Both the position numbers and the translations under genes were made by a program. The notes beneath the pieces are model-generated. The model did not search any database and was not told the origin of the DNA. It worked only from the letters and a program-made list of their open reading frames with translations. Positions 13,513-21,312 of a DNA stretch of 30,039 nt are shown here, in pieces; the first letter of the stretch is position 1; every line of letters begins with the position of its first letter. The stretch lies in IMG/VR virus record IMGVR_UViG_3300028569_000124, positions 1-30,039 of that record; one strand, given 5' to 3'. The DNA comes from a virus.

Positions 13513-13826
13513 ATGTCTTCAAGTACTAAATCGAAGGTTTTGTTTGTTTCTGTTGAACCGGTTTTAATTCTTATCTGTCCTGCCCCTCTTGTGATTTCTG
13601 GGGGGATTGGAACCGATATGGATGGTACCACTGTTAGTGAGAATGCTGTCCCATCTTCTTTTCTAGCTGGAAGATAGACCGTAGCATCTATACTTAGTTC
13701 GAAAGAGATTGTTGTTGAAACAAGTCCGGCAGGAATGTTTAACCGAGAAAGGAATCTACCTCGACAGTTAACTGAACCCGAAGTTGTGCCTGATGCAATT
13801 TCAGCTTGTGTATTGAATGGTCTCAT
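13509..13826 (-). CDS. Small beta-sandwich-like protein
   Basis: A 105-residue protein from the ATG at 13826 (MRPFNTQAEIASGTTSG), which overlaps the previous stop. It is strand-rich: VSTTISFELSIDATVYLP, AFSLTVVPSISVPIPP, GQIRIKTGSTETN, FDLVLEDI. It precedes the fibre gene and could be a fibre attachment or virion surface protein. A CTGGGG motif at 13598 encodes IPPEI. Confidence 0.5.
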   Translation of the reverse strand: MRPFNTQAEIASGTTSGSVNCRGRFLSRLNIPAGLVSTTISFELSIDATVYLPARKEDGTAFSLTVVPSISVPIPPEITRGAGQIRIKTGSTETNKTFDLVLEDI

Positions 13827-14527
13827 TTGAGGCAATCTTTGCAAAGGGTTTCAGTTAGTGCTTTGATTGCTTCACGGTATTGTGCTTCTGGAATCAAAGC
13901 TAGTTCTTTGTCGACCGGTACTCTCCACAAAGAATACCAAGAATTTTTATACAAGTCACTTGGTCTGTTACCAAAAACAATTCCAACTGTATTTTTTACA
14001 GCCATTTTTGTTTCAGCTACAGATAAGTTTCTTGTAGCTTCTAAAGCAGACAATAAAGAAGTTCTAAGAGCTTCTGTTGTTGTTGGGTCTTGTAAAGCTT
14101 TAAGACCCATTGTCGATGCTTTACGAAGTTCATTGTAAGAAGGATCAACCGGAGTTGGAACAGGAGTCGGTGTTGGAGTAGGTGGAGTAATTATTGGAGT
14201 AGTTGGTGGTGGAGTTAAACTCTTAACAACTACTTTATGAAAAGCATACTCGATGTTGGCATTCTTGTCTGCGACAATTAAACCGAACGAGTACGTTCCT
14301 GGGGTGGGAATAGAGAAGAAGATGTTCGATGCACAAGATGCTGAACTCGACTTTAGTTCTTCTGGAATGATCCAGACCTTATTGTCTCCTACAGCATCTT
14401 CATGAGAAAGAAACAGTAAGGTGCCAGCAAGAACTTCTGTTGGTCCTTTGATGATTGCTTTTGTTTGAGCAAATGTTTGGTTACAGAAAGCAAGCAACAA
14501 ACTTAGAGATATTACAAAGTTTTTCAT
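13823..14527 (-). CDS. Secreted protein with PKD-like domain and Pro/Thr linker
   Basis: A 234-residue protein. Residues 1-20 (MKNFVISLSLLLAFCNQTFA) are a typical signal peptide with cleavage after TFA. Residues about 25-100 look like a PKD/Ig-like beta domain (IIKGPTEVLAGTLLFLS, PTPGTYSFGLIVADKNANIE). A linker of PT repeats (about 106-128) leads to a helical C-terminus with CKDC at the end. A signal peptide in a phage protein points to export from the infected cell or an envelope role such as lysis or exclusion. The ATG is preceded by CCCAGGTGTATC, a relative of the dispersed motif in the ribosome-binding position. A terminator-like hairpin lies upstream. Confidence 0.6.
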   Translation of the reverse strand: MKNFVISLSLLLAFCNQTFAQTKAIIKGPTEVLAGTLLFLSHEDAVGDNKVWIIPEELKSSSASCASNIFFSIPTPGTYSFGLIVADKNANIEYAFHKVVVKSLTPPPTTPIITPPTPTPTPVPTPVDPSYNELRKASTMGLKALQDPTTTEALRTSLLSALEATRNLSVAETKMAVKNTVGIVFGNRPSDLYKNSWYSLWRVPVDKELALIPEAQYREAIKALTETLCKDCLK

Positions 14528-14548
14528 GATACACCTGGGATAAGTTAT

Positions 14549-14590
14549 GAACTAAAGAAAGACTAGACTAAAAAGGTATTCTTAGCCTAG
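14549..14590 (-). terminator. Terminator-like hairpin
   Basis: On the minus strand CTAGGCTAA (14590-14582) pairs with TTAGTCTAG (14571-14563), nine pairs with one G-T, loop GAATACCTTT, then TCTTTCTTTAG. It lies in the 103-base gap between 14631-15101 and 13823-14527. The T tract is interrupted, so efficiency is uncertain. Confidence 0.45.
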
Positions 14591-14630
14591 CCGATAGTAA
14601 AAGCGTAATCGATAAACCGCTTAGACTAAG

Positions 14631-15101
14631 TTATGAAACTCGTGGAGTGATTGTAGGTTTTACAACTGAAGGAACGTGACTTGAATGTCCGCTCTTGTCT
14701 GTATCAAGGACAGTAGAATCTACCATCTTTGGTTGCTTTCTCTTGTCGATCAAGAATTTGATGATTTCAAGAATGATTGGAATGTAGATTGACCAATTTT
14801 TGCTCTTTGGGTCGTCTCGAAGAACTTGAATAGATGCTTCGGTGACTTCACCTTCTTCATCTTTGAATGCACCTTCAAGCTTGGTAACGAGGTCTTCGTA
14901 TTCAAGTTCGGAAAGGATTCCGGTTTGATCGAGGGTAACACCAACTGGATCGAAGCTTGAAATTAAAGTACCGGACAACCACAAGGTGTCTTGTAGTAGC
15001 GACATCGATACACCGGAGTTAGGTACTTCTCGGAGTCTACCGATAAGTGCAAACAAGCAAGTGAATTCAAACTTTGGAGGAAATTGTGCTGTGCAGGACA
15101 T
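14631..15101 (-). CDS. Hypothetical protein
   Basis: A 156-residue protein starting MSCTAQFPPKFEFTCLFALI. The central part is acidic and helical (YEDLVTKLEGAFKDEEGEVT). A hydrophobic stretch at about 106-116 (IYIPIILEIIKFLIDKRKQP) followed by basic residues could be one membrane helix with the tail inside. The C-terminus is Ser/Pro-rich. The start is preceded by CCCAGAAAG, a weak copy of the dispersed motif. No family recognised. Confidence 0.5.
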   Translation of the reverse strand: MSCTAQFPPKFEFTCLFALIGRLREVPNSGVSMSLLQDTLWLSGTLISSFDPVGVTLDQTGILSELEYEDLVTKLEGAFKDEEGEVTEASIQVLRDDPKSKNWSIYIPIILEIIKFLIDKRKQPKMVDSTVLDTDKSGHSSHVPSVVKPTITPRVS

Positions 15102-15129
15102 TTTACAAAACTTTCTGGGAAGAAGGAAA

Positions 15130-15330
15130 CTAGACTACAATGTTTTCAATGTTGACGGGTGTTTGGTTTTCGTTGAGAACAACAACAACTTGACCACCAC
15201 CAAGAACGTAAGCTTCGGCAGAGATTGTTGCTTCTCTACCATTGTACATTACTTTGCTACCGATGTCGTGTTGTTCATTAAATTCATTAGCTCTTTTCCA
15301 AGCTAAGAACATTACTTGACTGTACTTCAT
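15130..15330 (-). CDS. Small beta-barrel-like protein
   Basis: A 66-residue protein, MKYSQVMFLAWKRANEFNEQ then strands SKVMYNGREATISAEAYVLG and GGQVVVVLNENQTPVNIENI. The second part looks like a small SH3-like barrel. Two copies of the dispersed motif lie before the ATG (CCCCAGAAAATCCCAGAA, then ATG) where a Shine-Dalgarno sequence would be expected. Unknown function. Confidence 0.5.
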   Translation of the reverse strand: MKYSQVMFLAWKRANEFNEQHDIGSKVMYNGREATISAEAYVLGGGQVVVVLNENQTPVNIENIVV

Positions 15331-15389
15331 TTCTGGGATTTTCTGGGGAAGGAGACAAGAAACAGTTATGGCATAAATGGAGGATGTAT

Positions 15390-16322
15390 CTATATGTGCA
15401 GCAGGTCAGCAACCATTGCTTTGACAAGATCAAGGCTGTTAGGCATCCCTACACCCCAGAAATCGTCACGACCAGTTGGTCCTTTGTCTGTGCTGTACTT
15501 GACAAGAAGGTTTCGAATGTCTTGTAGAGTAAGACGAGCTTTACCTTCTCGTTTGTTACGAGAGTTTAGCAAAGCACAAAGACCAGCAAAGAATGGTGTA
15601 GCCATACTTGTACCGGACATTGATCGATAACCATTGGTTGTTGAACAAGAGACAATGTCTTCACCTGGACAACAAACATCTAGTTCACGACCACCGGAAG
15701 AAAATCCAGATCGTTGACCGTTTTTGCTGTAAGCACCAATACACAAACCTTCTTGAATGTATCGGCCAGGGAATCCAATTGTATTACGAGTGCCATTGAA
15801 ACCGGAATTGCCGGCAGCACTAACGACGATGATGCCTTTAGAGACAGCTAGTTCCATAGCTTTTCTCATAGGCTCATATGGAGAACCAGAACCAAGAGAC
15901 ATGCTAATGATGTCAACATCTTGTTCGATTGCCCATAAAATACCGTCAGCAATTCCTTGAGAAGAACCGCTACCGGAGTTGGAAAGAACTTTTCCAACAT
16001 ACAACTTAGCATTAGGAGCTACACCTACGTTGGTACCTAAGACAGTACCGGCACAATGTGTGCCATGAGAATTGCCGTCTCTCCAATTTTCACCACGGAT
16101 GAAAGATTGAGCAGCGTCGGGTTCAGGTAGTTCATCGTGACTATTCATGCCTGTATCGAGAACAGCAACTTTAGAAAAGTCACCTTTCTCAATTTCATGA
16201 ATTTGTTGAAACAAATCTTTTGGTCGGTGCCAAAGATTGGTTGGTGTTGCATAGATACCAACTTCAGATTTTAAGTCTGGTGGTAATTGTACAATCGGTG
16301 AGCCGTCTAATGCTAAGTCCAT
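15390..16322 (-). CDS. Subtilisin-like serine protease (S8)
   Basis: A 310-residue protein with the full S8 triad: Asp56 in VAVLDTGMNSHDELP, His86 in GNSHGTHCAGTV, Ser239 in MSGTSMATPFFAG. Asn172 in SAAGNSGFNG is the oxyanion-hole residue. There is no signal peptide and only about 45 residues before the catalytic core, too short for the usual inhibitory prodomain, so it is probably active in the cytoplasm or virion. It may process virion proteins or degrade host proteins. AGGT lies 8 bases before the ATG. It is the first gene after the regulated promoter at 16438-16466. A 17-base hairpin (ACAACTT-TGT-AAGTTGT on the minus strand, 16359-16375) lies in its leader. Confidence 0.9.
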   Translation of the reverse strand: MDLALDGSPIVQLPPDLKSEVGIYATPTNLWHRPKDLFQQIHEIEKGDFSKVAVLDTGMNSHDELPEPDAAQSFIRGENWRDGNSHGTHCAGTVLGTNVGVAPNAKLYVGKVLSNSGSGSSQGIADGILWAIEQDVDIISMSLGSGSPYEPMRKAMELAVSKGIIVVSAAGNSGFNGTRNTIGFPGRYIQEGLCIGAYSKNGQRSGFSSGGRELDVCCPGEDIVSCSTTNGYRSMSGTSMATPFFAGLCALLNSRNKREGKARLTLQDIRNLLVKYSTDKGPTGRDDFWGVGMPNSLDLVKAMVADLLHI

Positions 16323-16395
16323 AGTACTACCTAATTAGTTAGGCAGAACTTTTTGTTTACAACTTACAAAGTTGTCAAGCTAAAACTCACTAGAG

Positions 16396-16416
16396 TTGTA
16401 TCTTGGTAGGATACAA
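16396..16416. promoter_or_regulatory. Operator-like inverted repeat, promoter-downstream copy
   Basis: TTGTATC-TTGGTAG-GATACAA, a 7-7-7 perfect dyad. It lies about 15-35 bases past the predicted transcription start of the promoter at 16438-16466. The same arms with a different centre occur at 16488-16508. Conserved arms with a changed spacer point to protein binding rather than an RNA-only structure. Confidence 0.6.
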
Positions 16417-16437
16417 AAAGTCTGCGACCTGCAATAC

Positions 16438-16466
16438 ATTATACGCAAGAGCGAATAAAAAAGCAA
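16438..16466 (-). promoter_or_regulatory. Strong sigma70-type promoter for protease operon
   Basis: On the minus strand TTGCTT (16466-16461), a 17-base spacer, and a perfect TATAAT (16443-16438). Transcription would start near 16431 and run into the subtilisin gene and the accessory region. The 226-base gap (16323-16548) holds this promoter, the two dyads and one leader hairpin. A second TATAAT (16540-16535) has no good -35. Confidence 0.65.
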
Positions 16467-16487
16467 GGATAATTTTCCGCAGAATTA

Positions 16488-16508
16488 TTGTATCACGGGA
16501 AGATACAA
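16488..16508. promoter_or_regulatory. Operator-like inverted repeat, promoter-upstream copy
   Basis: TTGTATC-ACGGGAA-GATACAA, with the same 7-base arms as 16396-16416 and a different 7-base centre. The two centres are 92 bases apart with the promoter between, an arrangement that would suit repression by looping, or activation from the upstream site. Confidence 0.6.
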
Positions 16509-16548
16509 ATGCTGGTGTTTACTATTCTTCTAATATTATACTAACAAA

Positions 16549-16779
16549 TTATTTGATAGCTTGTTTCTTTCTTATGTTCATGAATTCGTTTGTTAGTATA
16601 TGGATTTCAGAATTGATATCTTGCATTTGTTGATTCATTTCATCACTACAAAGACCAGCGGCAGGACCGTATTTTATTCCTAGTTCTGTTAAAGTTTTGT
16701 GTGCTTTCTTAATACTGTTCAATGCTTCAATTGTTTTGATTGAATCTTCAAAAGTGTATCTAGTAGTTGGCTTGCTCAT
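16549..16779 (-). CDS. Small helical protein after terminase
   Basis: A 76-residue protein from the ATG at 16779 (MSKPTTRYTFEDSIKTIEAL), chosen because AGGA precedes it by 8 bases and it overlaps the terminase end by only 20 bases. It is almost all helix (LNSIKKAHKTLTELGIKYG, MQDINSEIHILTNEFMNIRK). The position next to the large terminase gene would suit a small terminase subunit, but it is short and has no visible DNA-binding helix-turn-helix, so this is only a possibility. Confidence 0.5.
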   Translation of the reverse strand: MSKPTTRYTFEDSIKTIEALNSIKKAHKTLTELGIKYGPAAGLCSDEMNQQMQDINSEIHILTNEFMNIRKKQAIK

Positions 16780-18922
16780 TAAGGTAGTCCTGAATGTTTG
16801 TTGTTTGCTTTTCATGTTTCTTTCTACGGCTTACACCTAGTTTGAATAACATGGCTGTTGCTCCAACTAGATTATCAAAGTATTCGTTGTCTCGTTCTCT
16901 ATACTGTTCCCATTCTAATACAACTCTTTCTTCTTTAATGTTAACATGCTGAGTAGGGTATTCAGCATTACAGTGCTGAGCTAATAAATTGTGTTCTCCA
17001 TATTCTGTTGGTTTGTACAACCGATATGACCCCATATCTCCTGGGGTGGTAAGGAATCCTCTATGTACCAATGTCTTTAGATGGTTGATGTCCATTCTAA
17101 GGATTGATATAGTTTTGTCAGAAGATGGGCTAGTGTAGCAATGGTAGTGTATTTCTCTGTCAGGAGAATTCGTTAATTCCATCAACGGTCTGTCTTTGTG
17201 ACCAAAGTACAAACCTTGAGTTGGAATTAGAAATGCACGAACATCACTTTCACGAATTGCTCTAAGCATATCGTCTGTTTCATATCTAGCATCAAAACCG
17301 ATGAGTCGGTTTTGGAGTGAAACTCCATCTTCCCTGGGGTAGTTGGTATTGACGAGTATCTTTGAGAAGTCGATGATTGCTCTGTAGAATAGTGCACCGA
17401 TGTCTCCTTTAGATATTTCTGGGTAAACATCATAGAGTGTTTTGACTAAGTCTTTCTTTTTCCATACAGATGTTGGTTGTTGTGGGTAAGTCCCATAATC
17501 GATCACGAATGGTCGATACACTGTGTCACAACCAAGTGTAACGTATGTAAGAATTTCGTGGTTCATGTCAACGTGTGTTACAACTGTTTTAACTTCTTGA
17601 GGTAATTGTCTTTTGTACATATTAGATGTACGAGAGATAATTAGATCAGGTGGAGCGATAACTTGTTGTTCATCGTTTTTAGGGATGATTAACTTACATT
17701 GACATTCACAGTCGAAAGCTTCTGGACCTTCTTCGTAGTAGAATGTCATTGCGTGGTGTAGTGCAGAGATTTCGATTGGATCGTCTACGTCCCATTCATA
17801 ACACCAATCCCAAGCAACTACGGCACCTTCGTGCATTGGAGCATAGTTTTCTTCTAAAAATGCTCTTGCTCGTCTTTGTGCTTTTTCTCTTTCACCTTCA
17901 CGATATTTGTCAAAGTTAAGGAGAATTCTACCAAATTGATCCCATAAGTCCATACGTGTAGGCATAGACTTTAGCATGGAGTATGTAGCTACTTCCCATG
18001 ACGGTTCTTTAAGAACAAAATGGTGAGCAACGTCATTCTCTTTCTGGGGTGTGATGGTCATTACAGCACGAACTTTACGGCTGTGAGAACCACCAAACAA
18101 GGCAGCTTTTTTAATAGTCTGTACAATGGTGTTAGACATTGTAGGAGACTTAGCGTCTTTGTCTGTTTGAATATCATCTAGCAAAACAAAGTCGGGACGT
18201 AGAACTTTACCTGCATCTTCACCAAATGTAATCTTTTTGGATAGTCCTCGAAGATTATCCTTAGTACGAACAAGTAGAATAACTCCGGAGGACTTCTCCC
18301 CTGGGAGGATAGGAAAACGGATTTCATCTGTTCTCCAAGTGATATGAGTCTTTTCACCGTTGTAGGTTTGATTCTCATACTTTTTGAACTTACCGTCACC
18401 GTGTTGGAAGCAAGAGATAACTCTTGGATACAATCGATGAAGTTCTTCATTAGACGTAAGTTCGGTCTGTATTTGATCCATAATTTCTTCTGATTTACTA
18501 ATTTCAGAAGATACGATAAGACCAAACTTGATGTCTCCTTCTAAAGCAGCAGCAACCATTTGGTTAACTGCTCTACTTGTTTTTGCAAAACCACGAGGTT
18601 CAAGTTGAACTAACTTAGCACCACGACCCTGTAAACAGATATTGTTGAATCGACGAATAGCTGTTTCTTGATCTTCACCAAACGGTTTAATACCGGTACT
18701 AGACTTGTATAAGTTTTGGTGAAGCTTAACATAATCTCTACGATAGAGGTCACGTTCAGCCAGTATTTCTGGGGAAGGATCTTCGACAGCCGGTACGTCG
18801 TTCTTGATGTCTTGCTTACGTTTAACACGCATATTACTCTGAGTAATTTTGTATTGCTCGTAGAAGTCACCACTAACGTCTTCTGATTCGTCAAATTCTC
18901 CAAAAATATCTCGTATGGGCAT
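16760..18922 (-). CDS. Terminase large subunit
   Basis: A 720-residue packaging motor protein. The ATPase has LEPRGFAKTS (about 107-116) as the Arg-x4-Lys-Thr/Ser Walker A and RPDFVLLDDIQT (about 242-253) as Walker B, with MTITPQKEND (about 288-297) as coupling motif. The nuclease half has candidate metal ligands Asp452 in THVDMNHE and Asp544 in LIGFDARYE. A CECQCK cluster at about 405-410 is unusual. Its ATG overlaps the stop of the primase gene (TAATG). It is far from the portal gene, with the accessory genes lying between. Five copies of the dispersed motif lie in this gene (17041, 17334, 18044, 18302, 18769), the highest number in any gene. Confidence 0.9.
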   Translation of the reverse strand: MPIRDIFGEFDESEDVSGDFYEQYKITQSNMRVKRKQDIKNDVPAVEDPSPEILAERDLYRRDYVKLHQNLYKSSTGIKPFGEDQETAIRRFNNICLQGRGAKLVQLEPRGFAKTSRAVNQMVAAALEGDIKFGLIVSSEISKSEEIMDQIQTELTSNEELHRLYPRVISCFQHGDGKFKKYENQTYNGEKTHITWRTDEIRFPILPGEKSSGVILLVRTKDNLRGLSKKITFGEDAGKVLRPDFVLLDDIQTDKDAKSPTMSNTIVQTIKKAALFGGSHSRKVRAVMTITPQKENDVAHHFVLKEPSWEVATYSMLKSMPTRMDLWDQFGRILLNFDKYREGEREKAQRRARAFLEENYAPMHEGAVVAWDWCYEWDVDDPIEISALHHAMTFYYEEGPEAFDCECQCKLIIPKNDEQQVIAPPDLIISRTSNMYKRQLPQEVKTVVTHVDMNHEILTYVTLGCDTVYRPFVIDYGTYPQQPTSVWKKKDLVKTLYDVYPEISKGDIGALFYRAIIDFSKILVNTNYPREDGVSLQNRLIGFDARYETDDMLRAIRESDVRAFLIPTQGLYFGHKDRPLMELTNSPDREIHYHCYTSPSSDKTISILRMDINHLKTLVHRGFLTTPGDMGSYRLYKPTEYGEHNLLAQHCNAEYPTQHVNIKEERVVLEWEQYRERDNEYFDNLVGATAMLFKLGVSRRKKHEKQTTNIQDYLNEQANY

Positions 18923-21012
18923 TACATGATCCTATCAAGTTGTTGTGCCAAATCACTTCGTAGTTTGAACTTAAATGCCTGTCTGCCAGGAGCACCTGTA
19001 CTACCTTTGGTGTGTTCAAGTAATCGTAAAGCAACCAAGTCTGTCAATTCAGTAGTGACTCGATCATCGGATATGTTCTTTCCTAATCCGTGATAGATTT
19101 CGTCTCTACTGAGAAAGTCGTCTTTAATCAAGTGGCAGATTCTTGCCCTGGGGGAAGTAGTATCGATGATGTCACCAGCTAGTTTGCGTACTAACTTGTG
19201 AACATCTTCATTGGGTCGGCTAAGACCTAGAACTTGTGATGCACAAATAAATACTTTAGATAGCTGGCCGATTAGTCGAGCAGGTACTTCGATAACGGGA
19301 GTAAAAGTCAAATCTTTTTCACCAAACTTTTCTCGATCTACTTTGGTTCGCATACAAGCACAAAGTCTTGCATAAGCTAAAATATTGTCTCTTTCTCTTT
19401 CACCCAGGATAACGGGATTCTCTCTTGCCATTAAATGCTCGATGAATCCTTTAGCTGCTGCAATCACCGGTGTTTCTGGTGGTTGATTGTTGCTATTGAG
19501 TGCAGCACCTAAAGATCGATTAAGCATTCTGTTTTCGATTGCTTCTCTATCAGCATCGGATATGAGTAGTTCGAAATCCAAGAAGCGTTCTCCAAGGAAG
19601 GCATTGTCTGATCGTCTAAGGGCATTAGTACCACACAAGATCATGGTTGATCGAATGTTATTGTACTTATGGTGAACACCGTGTCTGTAGTGAACTGAAC
19701 TGTCTTTGTCATAGAAGTCACGAAGTTCAGACATAATCTGTTCGATGTTCTTCTGTTTAAGCAAAGCATCAGCTTCTTTAACTATGAGCGTTTTACCAGC
19801 AATCAGTGGAATAAGTGAAGCATCTTTAGGTTCACCCTTAGCACTATCGTCTCTCCATCCTGAAAACAATCCTGTAAAGGTTGATAGTAGAACTACTTGT
19901 TCAGAACCACTAACACACTTCGCGATAGTCGTTTTACCGGATGAAGGTGGACCAATCATACGAATCCAAAGTTGTTCTCCTTCTACTTTGATTGAATAGA
20001 TTGATGATAGTACAAGTAACAATCCTTGACGAATACTTTCTGTTGTGTGATAAACAGATTCGAACTTAGCTATTAGTTTCTCGAATGTATCACAACTACG
20101 GTCAGCAGCAATAGTTTCTGTAGTCGTTTTTACAACTACAACACTATCGGGACTGGTGTAGGGTTTGATGTATTCTGTTGCTTTGGTTAGTGCTAGTCTA
20201 CCGTATTCTCGGTAGAGATCGTTCATGTCGTAACCGTCAGGTTTAGCTTCAACATGTTCAGCTTTACCTTCAACCTTTTCTTGTTCAGTTAATTGCTTAG
20301 GCCAAGCAACATAACGAATACTCTTTGGTTTGAACTGAGAACCAGCAAGGTGTTTTATGATTACTTGTTGAAATCCAGACTGTCCTGCTTTGTCATTATC
20401 ATAACAAAACACAACGTCTTTACCATCGAGTAGTTCACACCAAGTTGGTTTCCAAACACCGGAACCAGGAACACCTAATAAACCTATTCGGTGTTCACCT
20501 ACAATTGCATTAGCAGCAATACGATCCCAGTGTCCTTCCAGGACCCATACTTCCTGGGGGAGTTCTTCTTCCCAACTCATTATTGTGTGATCTATTCCAG
20601 GACTACATAACACTTTGTTGAATGACTTCCAAGAACCATCCTTCTGCTTCTCGTTAACCTTATCGACTTTGTACAGGTTGTTAATCTGTCCGTGTTTGAA
20701 TGTAGGGATAATCAGTGTGTTGTTAAGTGTGTTAAGCTTAACTCTAGCTTTACTAGCTGTACCTACAGGAATGTCACGCATTTCTGCAACCATTCTAGCA
20801 GCTACAACCAATGTATCGAATTCATCGTAAAGTTTACGAATGAATGTATATTGATTACCGTTAGCATGACATACTTTACAGTCGTACTGTAGAGTTTGTG
20901 GATCATAAAAGAACTTCTTTTCTTTACCACAAAACGGACAGTCTATTAGCATTTGATTGCTAGATTCTTCTGCCTCATAACCTGTATGAAATTCAAAAAT
21001 TGATATAGCCAT
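18922..21012 (-). CDS. Primase fused to P-loop ATPase (replicative helicase-like)
   Basis: A 696-residue replication protein. Cys25/Cys28 (CPFC) and Cys45/Cys48 (CKVC) form a zinc ribbon. Residues about 155-210 are a Toprim fold: WVLEGHWDR with Glu159 and FCYDNDKAG with Asp205 and Asp207. A linker (about 290-325) leads to an ATPase with IGPPSSGKTT (about 353-362) as Walker A and TLIVKEAD (about 408-415) as Walker B. The ATPase does not show the DnaB/gp4 pattern; it looks more like an AAA+ or MCM/D5-like loader or helicase. A winged-helix-like end follows. The gene begins at the end of 21012-21311, sharing one base. Confidence 0.8.
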   Translation of the reverse strand: MAISIFEFHTGYEAEESSNQMLIDCPFCGKEKKFFYDPQTLQYDCKVCHANGNQYTFIRKLYDEFDTLVVAARMVAEMRDIPVGTASKARVKLNTLNNTLIIPTFKHGQINNLYKVDKVNEKQKDGSWKSFNKVLCSPGIDHTIMSWEEELPQEVWVLEGHWDRIAANAIVGEHRIGLLGVPGSGVWKPTWCELLDGKDVVFCYDNDKAGQSGFQQVIIKHLAGSQFKPKSIRYVAWPKQLTEQEKVEGKAEHVEAKPDGYDMNDLYREYGRLALTKATEYIKPYTSPDSVVVVKTTTETIAADRSCDTFEKLIAKFESVYHTTESIRQGLLLVLSSIYSIKVEGEQLWIRMIGPPSSGKTTIAKCVSGSEQVVLLSTFTGLFSGWRDDSAKGEPKDASLIPLIAGKTLIVKEADALLKQKNIEQIMSELRDFYDKDSSVHYRHGVHHKYNNIRSTMILCGTNALRRSDNAFLGERFLDFELLISDADREAIENRMLNRSLGAALNSNNQPPETPVIAAAKGFIEHLMARENPVILGERERDNILAYARLCACMRTKVDREKFGEKDLTFTPVIEVPARLIGQLSKVFICASQVLGLSRPNEDVHKLVRKLAGDIIDTTSPRARICHLIKDDFLSRDEIYHGLGKNISDDRVTTELTDLVALRLLEHTKGSTGAPGRQAFKFKLRSDLAQQLDRIM

Positions 21013-21311
21013 TACTTTGCATTGTACCTTGGAATGAGTTGTAATTCTTGTATAAGTTCGAAGTTTTCTGATTGTATTAGCACATCAATTGAGTGGTACA
21101 TTATGTTATATTGAAATGCTACAATCTTCCAGTTTTTCTGTTCTTCTTGATCGTATGGACAGGTTTGTGGACCAAGATAATCATATCGGGCTAAGATATT
21201 AGTTAACTCTTTGATAGCTCTTTCTTGAGACATATCGTTGATGTCTTTTGTAAACCAATTAAAAAATCTTTGTCTGTCTATTGCGTAGATGCGGAGTCGT
21301 CTGTTGTCCAT
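21012..21311 (-). CDS. Small protein between polymerase and primase
   Basis: A 99-residue protein, MDNRRLRIYAIDRQRFFNWF..., mostly helical and with many aromatic residues (IVAFQYNIMYHSIDVLIQS). AGGT from the end of the polymerase gene is 9 bases before the ATG. Its place inside the replication operon suggests a replication accessory role. No family recognised. Confidence 0.5.
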   Translation of the reverse strand: MDNRRLRIYAIDRQRFFNWFTKDINDMSQERAIKELTNILARYDYLGPQTCPYDQEEQKNWKIVAFQYNIMYHSIDVLIQSENFELIQELQLIPRYNAK

Positions 21312-21312
21312 G

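Noticed and set aside
15447-15460. CACCCCAGAAATCG on the plus strand, a reversed copy of the dispersed motif.
   Set aside because: A single near-copy without the flanking pyrimidine/purine pattern; expected by chance and not enough to call the motif bidirectional.
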